Below are positions 34,050-41,645 of a stretch of 41,993 nt of DNA, one piece after another. A program made the position numbers and the translations under genes. Source of the DNA: Nitrospira sp. (GTDB lineage: Bacteria; Nitrospirota; Nitrospiria; Nitrospirales; Nitrospiraceae). The stretch covers positions 1 to 41,993 of the forward strand of contig JAJONL010000010.1 of NCBI GenBank assembly GCA_021323395.1, given 5' to 3'. The first letter of the stretch is position 1; each line of letters begins with the position of its first letter. Under the pieces are notes generated by a model. The model was not told the DNA's origin, ran no database searches, and was given only the letters and a program-made list of their open reading frames with translations.

Positions 34050-35444
34050 ATGAGCCAGCCCAAACTGTTCGTGGTCGATGATGACGATGCCGCGCGTGCG
34101 CTGTTGGCCGAGGCGTTGCTGAAAGAAGGTTACGAAGTCGAAGCCTTCTCCAGCGGTCACGCCGCGGTCGAGCGTGGCAAGCAAGTCAACGTTGATGTCG
34201 TCCTCACGGACATTCGCATGGAACAAGGCGACGGCTTTCTCGTATTGAAGGAGTTCAAACGATTCAGTCCGGATACGTCCATCGTCTTGTTGACGGCGTT
34301 CGGCTCCTTAGAGGGCGCCATCGAGGCCATCAAGCAAGGCGCCTATGACTACCTCGCCAAGCCGTTCAAGAAAGAAGACATTCGCCTGGTGGTGCAACGG
34401 AGCTTGGAGCACTGCCGGCTGGTTCGCGAGAATGCTCGATTCCGAGACGACGCACGCTCGCGCGAACCCTGGTCGCAGTTGGTAGGGAGCAGCCCGGCCA
34501 TGTTGGAGGTCTACAAGCTGGTGGCCCGCGTGTCCGACGGGCGAAGCACCGTGCTCATCGAAGGAGAGAGTGGGACCGGGAAGGAATTGATCGCGCGGGC
34601 GGTGCACCTCAACAGCCCCCGTCGGGATAAGCCCTTTATTCCTGTCAACTGCGGCGCCTTGCCTGATCATCTGATGGAATCGGAAATGTTTGGGTATGAA
34701 AAGGGCGCTTTTACTGGGGCAGTGGGTGCGAAAGCCGGCCTGTTCGAAGCCGCTCACGGGGGGACGTTGTTCCTCGACGAGATCGGCGATCTCGGCCAGA
34801 CGCTCCAGGTAAAGCTACTGCGGGTGATGCAGGAACAGGAGGTACGACGTGTCGGAAGTACCTCTTCGGCGAAGGTCGATGTGCGCATCATTGCCGCGAC
34901 CAATCGGGATCTGGCCACGCTGGTGAAAGAGGGAAAGTTTCGCGATGATCTCTACTATCGACTCAACGTGGTGCGCATTGCCCTGCCGTCGTTGGCTCAG
35001 CGACAGGAGGACATTCCGATGCTCGCCCATCACTTTCTGCAAAAATATGCCAGACAATCGCTGCACGTGCGAGGCTTCTTGCCTGACACCATGGGGCTGC
35101 TGAAGCGCTATCACTGGCCGGGAAACGTGCGGGAGTTGGAGAATGCCGTCGAACGGGCGGTCTCCTTAAGCCATGGCCCGCTGCTGCTGCCCGAAGATCT
35201 GCCGGAGCCGATCAGGGCGGAACCGGAATCGGCCGAGCCCAGCAAAGGGTCGGCTGGCGGCAGAGACGACAACCCGCTTTTAACGCTGGACGAAGTGGAG
35301 AAGCGGCATCTGGCCCTGGTGTTGAAGGAGACGCGGGGCAACAAGGTCAAGGCGGCAAAAATACTTGGGATCGACCGACGCACCTTGTATCGGATGGCGG
35401 AACGATTTGGGTTGGATTTTGGGGATGAGGCCGAAGAGAAGTAA
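34050..35444 (+). CDS. NtrC-family sigma-54-dependent response regulator
   Basis: A 464-residue protein. Receiver 1-120 with acidic residues at 10-13, acceptor Asp54 and Lys104. The AAA+ domain (about 145-375) has the Walker A GESGTGKE at 172-179, the sigma-54 contact loop GAFTGA at 219-224, Walker B GGTLFLDE at 238-245 and an Arg-finger region. The C-terminal Fis-type HTH (about 418-455) is [20 protein letters not shown]. It activates sigma-54 promoters when phosphorylated, most likely by the kinase just upstream (12-base gap). Target genes are not visible here; I saw no clear sigma-54 promoter in the window. Confidence 0.95.
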   Translation: MSQPKLFVVDDDDAARALLAEALLKEGYEVEAFSSGHAAVERGKQVNVDVVLTDIRMEQGDGFLVLKEFKRFSPDTSIVLLTAFGSLEGAIEAIKQGAYDYLAKPFKKEDIRLVVQRSLEHCRLVRENARFRDDARSREPWSQLVGSSPAMLEVYKLVARVSDGRSTVLIEGESGTGKELIARAVHLNSPRRDKPFIPVNCGALPDHLMESEMFGYEKGAFTGAVGAKAGLFEAAHGGTLFLDEIGDLGQTLQVKLLRVMQEQEVRRVGSTSSAKVDVRIIAATNRDLATLVKEGKFRDDLYYRLNVVRIALPSLAQRQEDIPMLAHHFLQKYARQSLHVRGFLPDTMGLLKRYHWPGNVRELENAVERAVSLSHGPLLLPEDLPEPIRAEPESAEPSKGSAGGRDDNPLLTLDEVEKRHLALVLKETRGNKVKAAKILGIDRRTLYRMAERFGLDFGDEAEEK

Positions 35445-35452
35445 GCGGCTCG

Positions 35453-35899
35453 TTACAGCACTCGAAGCGCATTCTTGATGCGGCGAATTTCATTCGCGGC
35501 ACTTTGCGGCAGGGGTGTCTCGGCATCTTCCCAGGAGTCAAAGACCCCATCCTTCGCACGATGAAACACTTGGAGGCGTAAGCGCGTCGAGTTCTCGTCT
35601 TGCGGCACCACTCGAGCCTCCACCCGGCTCTTACCCACGCCAAACCTCCACCGTAGGAGCCCGTCCCATGGACTTCTGATCTCCTGCCGCATGCCGGTCC
35701 TCAGATTGCCATCGACTTCTTCATCGACTCTGTAGCCCCCTTGCCTCAGGACGTCCGTCACTGCGATTTTGACCTTCTCGGAAGGAACCCGGAGCATCAC
35801 TTCCATGACGTCTAATTCCTGAAGAGGAGGCCCTGCGGCACATCCACCCAGGGCTGACATCACCAACAGCAGTAATGCGCTGGCGGCGCCGGCTCTCAT
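35453..35899 (-). CDS. Lipoprotein of unknown function
   Basis: A 148-residue protein with a signal peptide ending in the lipobox ALGG-C (about residue 20). The mature part (about 30-148) has an alpha/beta look with the motif VPSEKVKIAVTDVLRQGGY, resembling BamC-like or YbaY-like small lipoprotein domains in general layout, but no family is firmly recognised. Its ATG overlaps the end of the AsnC-type gene by four bases (ATGA), so translation is coupled. It is convergent with the NtrC-type regulator gene (8 bases between stops). Confidence 0.8.
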   Translation of the reverse strand: MRAGAASALLLLVMSALGGCAAGPPLQELDVMEVMLRVPSEKVKIAVTDVLRQGGYRVDEEVDGNLRTGMRQEIRSPWDGLLRWRFGVGKSRVEARVVPQDENSTRLRLQVFHRAKDGVFDSWEDAETPLPQSAANEIRRIKNALRVL

Positions 35900-36150
35900 T
35901 TCGGTTTTCCTTCTTGAAGGCGATAGACCATGTGCGTGTCCGTCTGGTCCACACCGGGGATTTCATGAATTTTGACGAGCACCAGCTGAGTCAATGCGTC
36001 TTGATGCGGGATTTCAACGATGGTGAAAATATCCGGCTTGCCCCAACAGGGGTCGATTTGTTTGATCTCCTTGATCGTCGTCAAGGCCTTTACGACATCC
36101 GCCGTTTGACCGGGGTGGACATTGATCAACACATAGGCTTTGTCCGGCAT
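35896..36150 (-). CDS. Stand-alone AsnC/Lrp ligand-binding domain protein
   Basis: An 84-residue protein equal to one RAM (AsnC/Lrp C-terminal) domain, without the DNA-binding half. The pattern KAYVLINVHPGQTADVVKAL and the second half LVLVKIHEIPGVDQTDTH is typical. Stand-alone RAM proteins bind amino acids or other small ligands and form dimers or octamers, and can modify the activity of full-length Lrp proteins. The ATG at 36150 has GGGAGA upstream; the longer in-frame version lacks family similarity. It is coupled to the downstream lipoprotein by a four-base overlap, an unusual pairing for a cytoplasmic sensor. Confidence 0.88.
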   Translation of the reverse strand: MPDKAYVLINVHPGQTADVVKALTTIKEIKQIDPCWGKPDIFTIVEIPHQDALTQLVLVKIHEIPGVDQTDTHMVYRLQEGKPK

Positions 36151-36275
36151 GCAGGGGATCTCCCGTGATGTGCGCGAGGATGGCGGCGTTGCCCCCCGGC
36201 GATTCGAACCTAGCGGATTGCTTCGGATGAAGTCAACCAACCTTCCCTGTTGGATGCGCGCAGCGCTGTCGTGTC

Positions 36276-37871
36276 TTATTTGGGGGCAACGATAACCTCA
36301 ACCATGTGGGTGTCACTCACGGTGGTGAGATCTGCCTCCAAACCGCGAGGGTTTCCGACTCGACCATCGGGGTCGTAGATAAAGCATAAGAGGGTGTTCC
36401 CATTCGGCCTCCGAGCGTAGCGAGCGACGTCCGACTTGACCTGTTCGGCCAAGTCCTTTGTCGCGAGTCCTGACCGAGTCTGCTTGACGATGACGATAGT
36501 CCTGTCCCAATCAAGAAGATAACTGGTGCGGCAAGCGCCATTCGTATAATCCGGAATCCACTCTTCCGTTCCCACTTCATCGAATTGTAGGCGCAGGAGC
36601 GCATAAAACAGGTCCTGCAGATCATATTCGTCGGTGAGCTCCAGGGTCGGACGGTATTCCTTCCGCAGCCGGAGTTGTCGGGCCACCAAGTGGAATCGTG
36701 TGCAGACTCGACGGAGGATCTCGAGGGTGCTGTTCTCTGGTTGCCCGCTCGCTGCGGTTGTTTTCCTGGGGGAGGAAAGCGCCGAAGGAGCTTCAGAAGA
36801 TTCCCTCGTCGGTGTCATCGGCTCGGTCGGCTTTGGGGCCGGTGAAGAAGGCGGCTGAGCGGGCCACACTTCGCTTGGGGCATGTGGAACGACAGTACAT
36901 GGGGTGTCGGGTGGCGATGGGACAGCCATACCGCCGGAGCGTTCGATCGCCGTCGCGGGAGTGAGAGGGCTGGGAGCAGACGGTAAGGCTTGGAGTGAAT
37001 CCGGAGCGTCTGGTGATAGAGCCGGTTCCGACTGTGATACCGGCGTATCCGCAGATGGGCGCCTCGTCTCCGACACGGGAGGAATGGGTCCCTGCGAAAT
37101 TATTGATGGGGTCGATGCGGAGGGGAGACTCGTTGCGGCCATGCCCGGACGTGATTCCAATGGACTCGTCGCGTTAATAGCGCATGTTGGGATTGGAGGG
37201 GCAGGAGCTGGGGGACATTGAGCTGATGTGCTTAGGACGGGCGTCGTTTTTTCAGTCGCGATTGCCGAGGGAACGTTCTCCGTTGCGCCAAGTGCCGGAG
37301 ATGATGATGGATCAGGCTCGTGGGTGTTTTCTGTTCTGCGGACCGATTCGACCGAAGCCGTGGGAGTAAGAACAGGTGAAGAGTCTACGTAGAGTGCGGG
37401 GGGCATGGCATCGGTGACAAGCGCGGGCTCATTCGGCCTTTGGGGTGAGGGAAGGTGACCGGAAGGTGTGTTGACAGGGATTGAGGTCAGCGCCGGCGGG
37501 TCCTTGGGGGGTGTCGGGGGAGCGGGTGCCGGCGATGTGAGCCCCGAAAGGTCTGTTTTCTGCCTTTCCAGGGAGGCGATCAGTTGTTTGAGAAGGGTCG
37601 TGCTCTGGATGGATTCAGCACGTGTTCCTACGCGGAGCTTGTGAGTTTTATGGGCCTGATACTCCGGTGATTTTTCACCGAAGACGCGGCGGATGGTTTC
37701 ACGAAGGGAGAGTTCGGTTCTGGCGCGCCCCGCTTCACGATAGGGAAATCCATCCCGGCTGAGGTCGTCGATTTGCATGGTGAGTTCCCGCAATTTCGCG
37801 ATGCCGTGGCTGAGTTCTTCTGCAGCGCTTAGTTTTGCCTTGCGTGGCTCACTGGCTTTAGCTCGTGCCAT
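36276..37871 (-). CDS. Proline-rich protein with a degenerate PD-(D/E)XK-like C-terminal domain
   Basis: A 531-residue protein. N-terminal helical domain 1-110 with basic residues; a linker of about 270 residues (about 112-385) made largely of Pro, Ser, Thr and Ala; then a C-terminal domain (about 385-531) that resembles, from memory, the DpnII/MboI-type PD-(D/E)XK nuclease domain found at the ends of NTPase and defence proteins (RPTLELTDEYDLQDLFYALL, then the core, then FIYDPDGRVGNPRGLE). In that family the core reads SRMDFLL...VEVKKTR; here it reads CRTSYLL...VIVKQTR, so the catalytic Asp and Glu seem replaced by Ser and Ile while Lys remains. It is probably a binding or scaffold version. 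No partner genes seen. Confidence 0.8.
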   Translation of the reverse strand: MARAKASEPRKAKLSAAEELSHGIAKLRELTMQIDDLSRDGFPYREAGRARTELSLRETIRRVFGEKSPEYQAHKTHKLRVGTRAESIQSTTLLKQLIASLERQKTDLSGLTSPAPAPPTPPKDPPALTSIPVNTPSGHLPSPQRPNEPALVTDAMPPALYVDSSPVLTPTASVESVRRTENTHEPDPSSSPALGATENVPSAIATEKTTPVLSTSAQCPPAPAPPIPTCAINATSPLESRPGMAATSLPSASTPSIISQGPIPPVSETRRPSADTPVSQSEPALSPDAPDSLQALPSAPSPLTPATAIERSGGMAVPSPPDTPCTVVPHAPSEVWPAQPPSSPAPKPTEPMTPTRESSEAPSALSSPRKTTAASGQPENSTLEILRRVCTRFHLVARQLRLRKEYRPTLELTDEYDLQDLFYALLRLQFDEVGTEEWIPDYTNGACRTSYLLDWDRTIVIVKQTRSGLATKDLAEQVKSDVARYARRPNGNTLLCFIYDPDGRVGNPRGLEADLTTVSDTHMVEVIVAPK

Positions 37872-37971
37872 ATATCCTCCGCCCCCTGCTGAAACCTGCG
37901 TTCATACCTCATGCTGTGAAGTCCAAGATGTTTTCGATGCCTCAGCCCCGGCGACGAGGCCGCGACCGACT

Positions 37972-38466
37972 TCAATCAAACCACTCGATCTCACTGTTTC
38001 CCGAAGGCGCTGATTTCTTGGGATCCGCCGAGGCAGGTGGACCAGCCAGAACCTGTCCCACCAGTGCGAGCAAGGCTTCCGTGGTAAAAGGCTTCCGAAG
38101 AAACGGCAATCCATCCCGAATCAATCCCCGGCTGAGCAAATCGGCGCCGGCGCTGCCGGACATGAGGATCACCCGGATGGCTCGTTTTTCTTCGAGGAGA
38201 CGTTCAATCATTTCGAGGCCATTGACGCGAGGATAAGGGTTGCTGTCCACCGACAGTTGAAATCCAGGAGGAGGCAGGAAAATATCGGCAATCACTAGAT
38301 TCACTGGGTGAGGGTGCTCGGCATGGATGCGCAAGGCCTCGGAACTTCCCGGCGCTGTAAGGACCGTATAACCCGCCTCCTCCAGGGGTTTCGCGCTCAG
38401 CAGCAAGGTCGACGGATCGTCATCTACAATCAAAATGATCGAAGGCTCTCTTGCGTTCGTGGCCAT
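37972..38466 (-). CDS. Single-domain response regulator with an insertion beside the active Asp
   Basis: A 164-residue protein, starting at the ATG at 38466, preceded by GAGGAGAG. The receiver has IVDDDPSTL at the start and the acceptor in VIADIFLPP, but the segment between that Asp and the NGLEM helix is about 14 residues longer than usual (DIFLPPPGFQLSVDSNP then PRVNG). The Thr/Ser and Lys (LRKPF) are in place. A short polar tail follows; there is no output domain. It may act by protein contact or as a phosphate sink. The nearest kinase candidates are those elsewhere in this window. 37 bases upstream lies the gene of an exported protein. Confidence 0.88.
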   Translation of the reverse strand: MATNAREPSIILIVDDDPSTLLLSAKPLEEAGYTVLTAPGSSEALRIHAEHPHPVNLVIADIFLPPPGFQLSVDSNPYPRVNGLEMIERLLEEKRAIRVILMSGSAGADLLSRGLIRDGLPFLRKPFTTEALLALVGQVLAGPPASADPKKSAPSGNSEIEWFD

Positions 38467-38503
38467 GGTCGACTCTCCTCTGGGGTCTCCGCACTCCACT
38501 GTA

Positions 38504-39352
38504 TTAGAACGGGCGGCGTTGGTCTTTCAGGCGCTCGTATTCGCGTTGTTCGCAACTGTTCTGTTTCGGTCGCAGGGATTCCGGAACCTCCGCAAAACGC
38601 AACATGCAATAGCGCTGTGCCTGCCGGCGCCGATCGACATCCTGTTGTTGTTCCAACTGCCGAAGGCGGGCGGTGAGGTCGATCGCTGGAAGTTCTTTGC
38701 CCACGGGATGGTCCTGCCGAAGCGCGGGGGACGTATCGTCACTGGAACGTGGATGGGGTCCGTTCAGTCGCCAATGGGTCAGCACATCGTCCTGGTTAAA
38801 GATGATGGTCAGGCCGAACTGAGAATATTCCCAGGTCAGTTCACCTCTGTCCGGGTGTGCCCAGATCGAACGAGGCAGGCCATAACGATTCCACACTTCG
38901 TCCCGCAACATCCCGACCCGCGGGGTCAGATTTCGGATCGCCGTGATCTGCGCCAGGATCGGGGAAATATCCGTCGGCCGGCTTGGAACAGGATGTTTCG
39001 TGAGGGATTCCAGCGAGGCTCGGGGGGCGCGCAAGAGTCGCCATACGGTAACCAATCCAGGCGGACAGTCCGGGGGATGGGGATCTTCGAATATCATTTG
39101 GGTATCCAATGGAAAGCCATCGACTTCTTGGGCACGGGTGAAATTCTTGACCTCCTGCACTGCGGCCATATAAGCGCGTTGACGGCCCTCTTCCACGTTC
39201 GGAGCGCACGAGGACCGGCCTGTAAAGAAGACATCGTCGCCAAAGTGAAATAGCGCTTGTTCAGTCCAGAAGGGACGGTTCTCTGCGGCCTCGGACATCG
39301 AAGTCGCGAACAGGCTGAGGCTAAAAAGTGTGGTCAGGATGGAAATGGCCAT
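38504..39352 (-). CDS. Exported protein of unknown function
   Basis: A 282-residue protein with a cleavable signal peptide (about 1-22, ending SEA-AE). The segment WTEQALFHFGDDVFFTGRSSCAPNVEEGRQRAYMAA is reported here in parts: WTEQALFHFGDD, then GRSSCAPNVEEGR, then a helix with YMAAVQEV. This resembles the N-terminal motif of envelope-stress, LPP20-like proteins. A middle part with Pro, and a beta region (about 150-205) containing WNRYGLPRSIW and LTWEYSQFGLTIIF, look like a SmpA/OmlA-type fold. The C-terminal 70 residues form a charged helix with two Cys. It follows the 229-residue lipoprotein gene on the same strand, with a gap of 167 bases. Function unknown. Confidence 0.8.
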   Translation of the reverse strand: MAISILTTLFSLSLFATSMSEAAENRPFWTEQALFHFGDDVFFTGRSSCAPNVEEGRQRAYMAAVQEVKNFTRAQEVDGFPLDTQMIFEDPHPPDCPPGLVTVWRLLRAPRASLESLTKHPVPSRPTDISPILAQITAIRNLTPRVGMLRDEVWNRYGLPRSIWAHPDRGELTWEYSQFGLTIIFNQDDVLTHWRLNGPHPRSSDDTSPALRQDHPVGKELPAIDLTARLRQLEQQQDVDRRRQAQRYCMLRFAEVPESLRPKQNSCEQREYERLKDQRRPF

Positions 39353-39519
39353 ACGCCTGCCCGTCGATCAACCGTGCATAACGGCACTCTGCAGTATAAC
39401 GCGTAGGTCGGTAAAATCGACCAAAGAGCACTTTTGTGCGCCATTCCAGATTGGGCGTAACCGAGAAAGCACTCGGGGCAGAGCGCGTCCCTTGGCGTCT
39501 GTGACAGGCAAAGGAACGG

Positions 39520-40209
39520 TCAGTAGTTCGCCGAGGGACTTGAGCCCGGACTGCCGGAGGGAGGGGAGGAGGCTTGGGGCTTGGGGAGGCTCACTTCACT
39601 CGTCATGAGCCCGGAGCCTGGAGGGCAGATATTCTCAGGCGCGCTGGCCCCGGGATTGCGCATGCCCCAGGCCGTGGCAAGAGCATGGCACGTGAGGAGG
39701 CTGATGCCTTCTTCGATGTTGCTGAATCGCTCGGTGGACTGGGCCTTGCCGCTCCATTCAATTTCACCCGTATTTACATCGACCGCTCTCAGTGCGACTG
39801 TGGCGGAGTAGACTCTCTGGCTGCGAGGAAATCCGGCACTCCAATCCAACGCTTCCCACGATCCCACTTCGGCATTGCTGAACACCACGAGCCGTGCTCC
39901 CACTAGTTTAGCCATCCGCAGCACGTCAGTTTCCAGGTACTGATATCCCGACAGGCTCACCTTTTGGTCCGCGGCGGCTTGGAGCACTTTTGTCTGATCG
40001 ACGACGAGAATGCCCTTTTTGAGCAGCCACGTGCTGGCGCTTTGGATGGTGTCGCCGCGTCCTCCCCACACCACGGCCCTGGTGTAAGGCGATGGGAGTT
40101 TCGAATGGAAACCATCCGTCGTGGGTGTCTCCACGAACGCGTATCCTCTGCAACCGGCGGTTGTCAGCAGGAGCGCGCAGAGCATCAGAGGCAGATTCAC
40201 CGTTTTCAT
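39520..40209 (-). CDS. CsgG-like lipoprotein
   Basis: A 229-residue protein with a signal peptide ending in the lipobox LTTAG-C (about residue 20). The mature part (about 45-190) reads like a CsgG/TolB-N type alpha/beta domain: VVWGGRGDTIQSASTWLLKKG followed by VLQAAADQ and, later, LVGARLVVFSNAEV and VALRAVDVNTGEIEWSGK. The last motif, a strand with DVNTGEI, is typical of such domains. CsgG-like proteins of the outer membrane bind partners or form pores, but a single small lipoprotein of this type has no assigned role. The C-terminal 30 residues are Ser/Pro-rich and disordered. Confidence 0.82.
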   Translation of the reverse strand: MKTVNLPLMLCALLLTTAGCRGYAFVETPTTDGFHSKLPSPYTRAVVWGGRGDTIQSASTWLLKKGILVVDQTKVLQAAADQKVSLSGYQYLETDVLRMAKLVGARLVVFSNAEVGSWEALDWSAGFPRSQRVYSATVALRAVDVNTGEIEWSGKAQSTERFSNIEEGISLLTCHALATAWGMRNPGASAPENICPPGSGLMTSEVSLPKPQASSPPSGSPGSSPSANY

Positions 40210-40403
40210 GGATCTCTTAGCGATGGCTTAGTGAGACTCGTCACCCGAACCAGTTTCATGACTGACTAGCAGGACAATGAGATGGGTGGTGTTCGCTGCC
40301 GTGTGCCAGTATACAGGAACGATTCTACACAGGTTGGCCGAATTCGTCGAGACGATTGGAGAAGCCGAATAGGGGGCGCCGGCTTTCGTCATCCCCAGCG
40401 CGC

Positions 40404-40421
40404 CACGTGTTATCACGTGTT
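40404..40421. promoter_or_regulatory. Tandem CACGTG palindromes, one helical turn apart
   Basis: CACGTGTT is repeated with its starts exactly ten bases apart (40404 and 40414), so two palindromic CACGTG sites fall on the same face of the helix. This is a common layout for binding of a dimeric regulator. It lies about 195 bases upstream of the lipoprotein gene that starts at 40209. No regulator is known from the sequence. Confidence 0.35.
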
Positions 40422-40435
40422 GGTACGTTGCACTG

Positions 40436-40480
40436 CCACTGCGGCAGGATCGGAGGCGGCCTCCGATCCTGCCGCAGTGG
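40436..40480. repeat. Perfect 22-bp inverted repeat
   Basis: The 22 bases from 40436, beginning CCACTGCGGCAGG, are exactly complementary to the 22 bases from 40459, with a single G between the arms. There is no T run after it on either strand. It lies 78 bases downstream of the 43-residue peptide gene and may be its terminator, a protein-binding site, or a repeat element. Only one copy is present in the window. Confidence 0.8.
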
Positions 40481-40557
40481 TGTCTGGAAGTGAGAGGAAG
40501 AAGCGGTAAGAGTGCCCGGCGAAAGGCGATTCTACTTACAGTGCAGGAGTGCGTGAT

Positions 40558-40689
40558 TCACAGGATTTCGACCTGCGGGAAGGTGCTCTGATCAGCCGTC
40601 TGTTGTGGCCGGTCCGCCATGACCATTAGCTGAATAGCGATAAACGGGACCAACGCATAGCCGATCAGGATCAACGGAAACTCAATCAT
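40558..40689 (-). CDS. 43-residue single-span membrane peptide
   Basis: A short protein with a hydrophobic segment (about 4-24; IEFPLILIGYALVPFIAIQL) and a polar, Gln-rich tail, so probably an inner-membrane peptide with a short cytoplasmic or periplasmic end. The ATG at 40689 has AAGGAG 8 nt before it, a very good ribosome site. That site is part of two alternative inverted repeats (see 40692-40787). Longer in-frame versions read through this region and lack protein character. Small membrane peptides of this kind often act as subunits or regulators of larger complexes. No partner gene is adjacent. Confidence 0.65.
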   Translation of the reverse strand: MIEFPLILIGYALVPFIAIQLMVMADRPQQTADQSTFPQVEIL

Positions 40690-40691
40690 GG

Positions 40692-40787
40692 CAGGCACTC
40701 CTTTGTTATATGGAGTGCTGCATTGCAATCCCGAGACCACAATTCCGGTTGCTCTAACGTATTGAATAGAATAGGAAGGAGTGCCTG
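40692..40787 (-). promoter_or_regulatory. Ribosome-site-masking inverted repeats
   Basis: On the transcript of the 43-residue gene, AAGGAGTGCCTG (40703-40692) contains the ribosome site. It is perfectly complementary over 12 bases to CAGGCACTCCTT (40787-40776), about 70 bases upstream. A shorter partner, GCACTCC (40718-40712), sits in between and can pair with the same GGAGTGC over 7 bases with a 10-base loop. The two pairings exclude each other, and both would mask the ribosome site. Confidence 0.5.
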
Positions 40788-40940
40788 ACTGGCTACAAGG
40801 CACGGGGAATGACAGGGAGGAGATGGAGAAACTTGTGCAATCAGAACACTTTGCGCTGAGCCAAAGGGCCTAAGGGTGGCCGGGTCGGCGCCACACCCAA
40901 AAGGATATTCTTGCGAAACCCTGGTTTGAAGCCGCCTTCT

Positions 40941-41645
40941 TTAATCAGTGCTGTTTCCTTGGTCACAGTATAACCCGGGGCTCACACGACCCGCATTCCA
41001 CTTCCAGTACGTACAAAAATCGGTGTGATGTGATTCATTGAAGATGTCGCGATAACATACCCGGCCATGGAAATACACGGCGGCTTTTCCGTCTTTGATG
41101 GCCTCGACCTCACTGGCGGTGAAGGGCGCCTCCCTCACGGTTTCAGGACGGGAAACTTTTCCGACGAACCATTTACTCGCGTTTGGAGTGGTGCGGGCAT
41201 GGCTACATTCATCATTGACAAGCTTTTTAGCCAGCGGGTATTCGGCCACGGTCACATGCGCACTCGACCCATTGTCGTAAGCGGGGGTACGCCCGATATT
41301 GTGAAAGCTGTCATGGACGCGCGGCATGAGGCCTTCTTCGATTCTCGTCATTCCTTTAGCTCTCACGTCGATATAGGCTCGCAATTGTAATTTGGCTTCT
41401 TCTTGAGCAATATAATTTTGCCAACCGGGAAAGCCGGCCGCGACGGCGGCAACGATCGCCCCAACAATGCCTACCCAAAAAATCGCGAGCTTAAGCCTAA
41501 ATCGATTGTCTTCTTTTCCACGGGGCGACTGCGAGGGGGAATTCGGCGTCAGGTACGCCTCGCCCGTTCCCTGAGCCGGACCGAGGCCGGGGTCAGGTGG
41601 TGGACTGCTTTGGCCGGTCGCATTGTCGGGCTCTTTGTCGTCCAT
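40941..41645 (-). CDS. Single-span membrane protein with a periplasmic domain
   Basis: A 234-residue protein. A polar, Pro/Ser-rich N-terminal tail (1-48) is followed by one hydrophobic segment (about 52-72; AIFWVGIVGAIVAAVAAGF) and then a soluble domain (about 75-234) with four or five Cys that may form disulfides. The Arg/Lys-rich run before the membrane segment suggests that the N-terminus faces the cytoplasm. The domain layout (YIDVRAKGMTRIEEG, then an extended beta part and YFHGRVCYRDIF) is one I have seen in many uncharacterised bacterial proteins. No enzyme motif. It stands alone. Confidence 0.82.
   Translation of the reverse strand: MDDKEPDNATGQSSPPPDPGLGPAQGTGEAYLTPNSPSQSPRGKEDNRFRLKLAIFWVGIVGAIVAAVAAGFPGWQNYIAQEEAKLQLRAYIDVRAKGMTRIEEGLMPRVHDSFHNIGRTPAYDNGSSAHVTVAEYPLAKKLVNDECSHARTTPNASKWFVGKVSRPETVREAPFTASEVEAIKDGKAAVYFHGRVCYRDIFNESHHTDFCTYWKWNAGRVSPGLYCDQGNSTD

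Larger units (their letters stand above)
40210..40557. other. Intergenic stretch of about 350 bases with two regulatory-looking signals
   Basis: It lies between the CsgG-like lipoprotein and the 43-residue membrane peptide, both on the minus strand. Two CACGTGTT sites occur at 40404-40411 and 40414-40421, and a perfect 22-bp inverted repeat at 40436-40480. No gene is visible in it. Confidence 0.55.
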
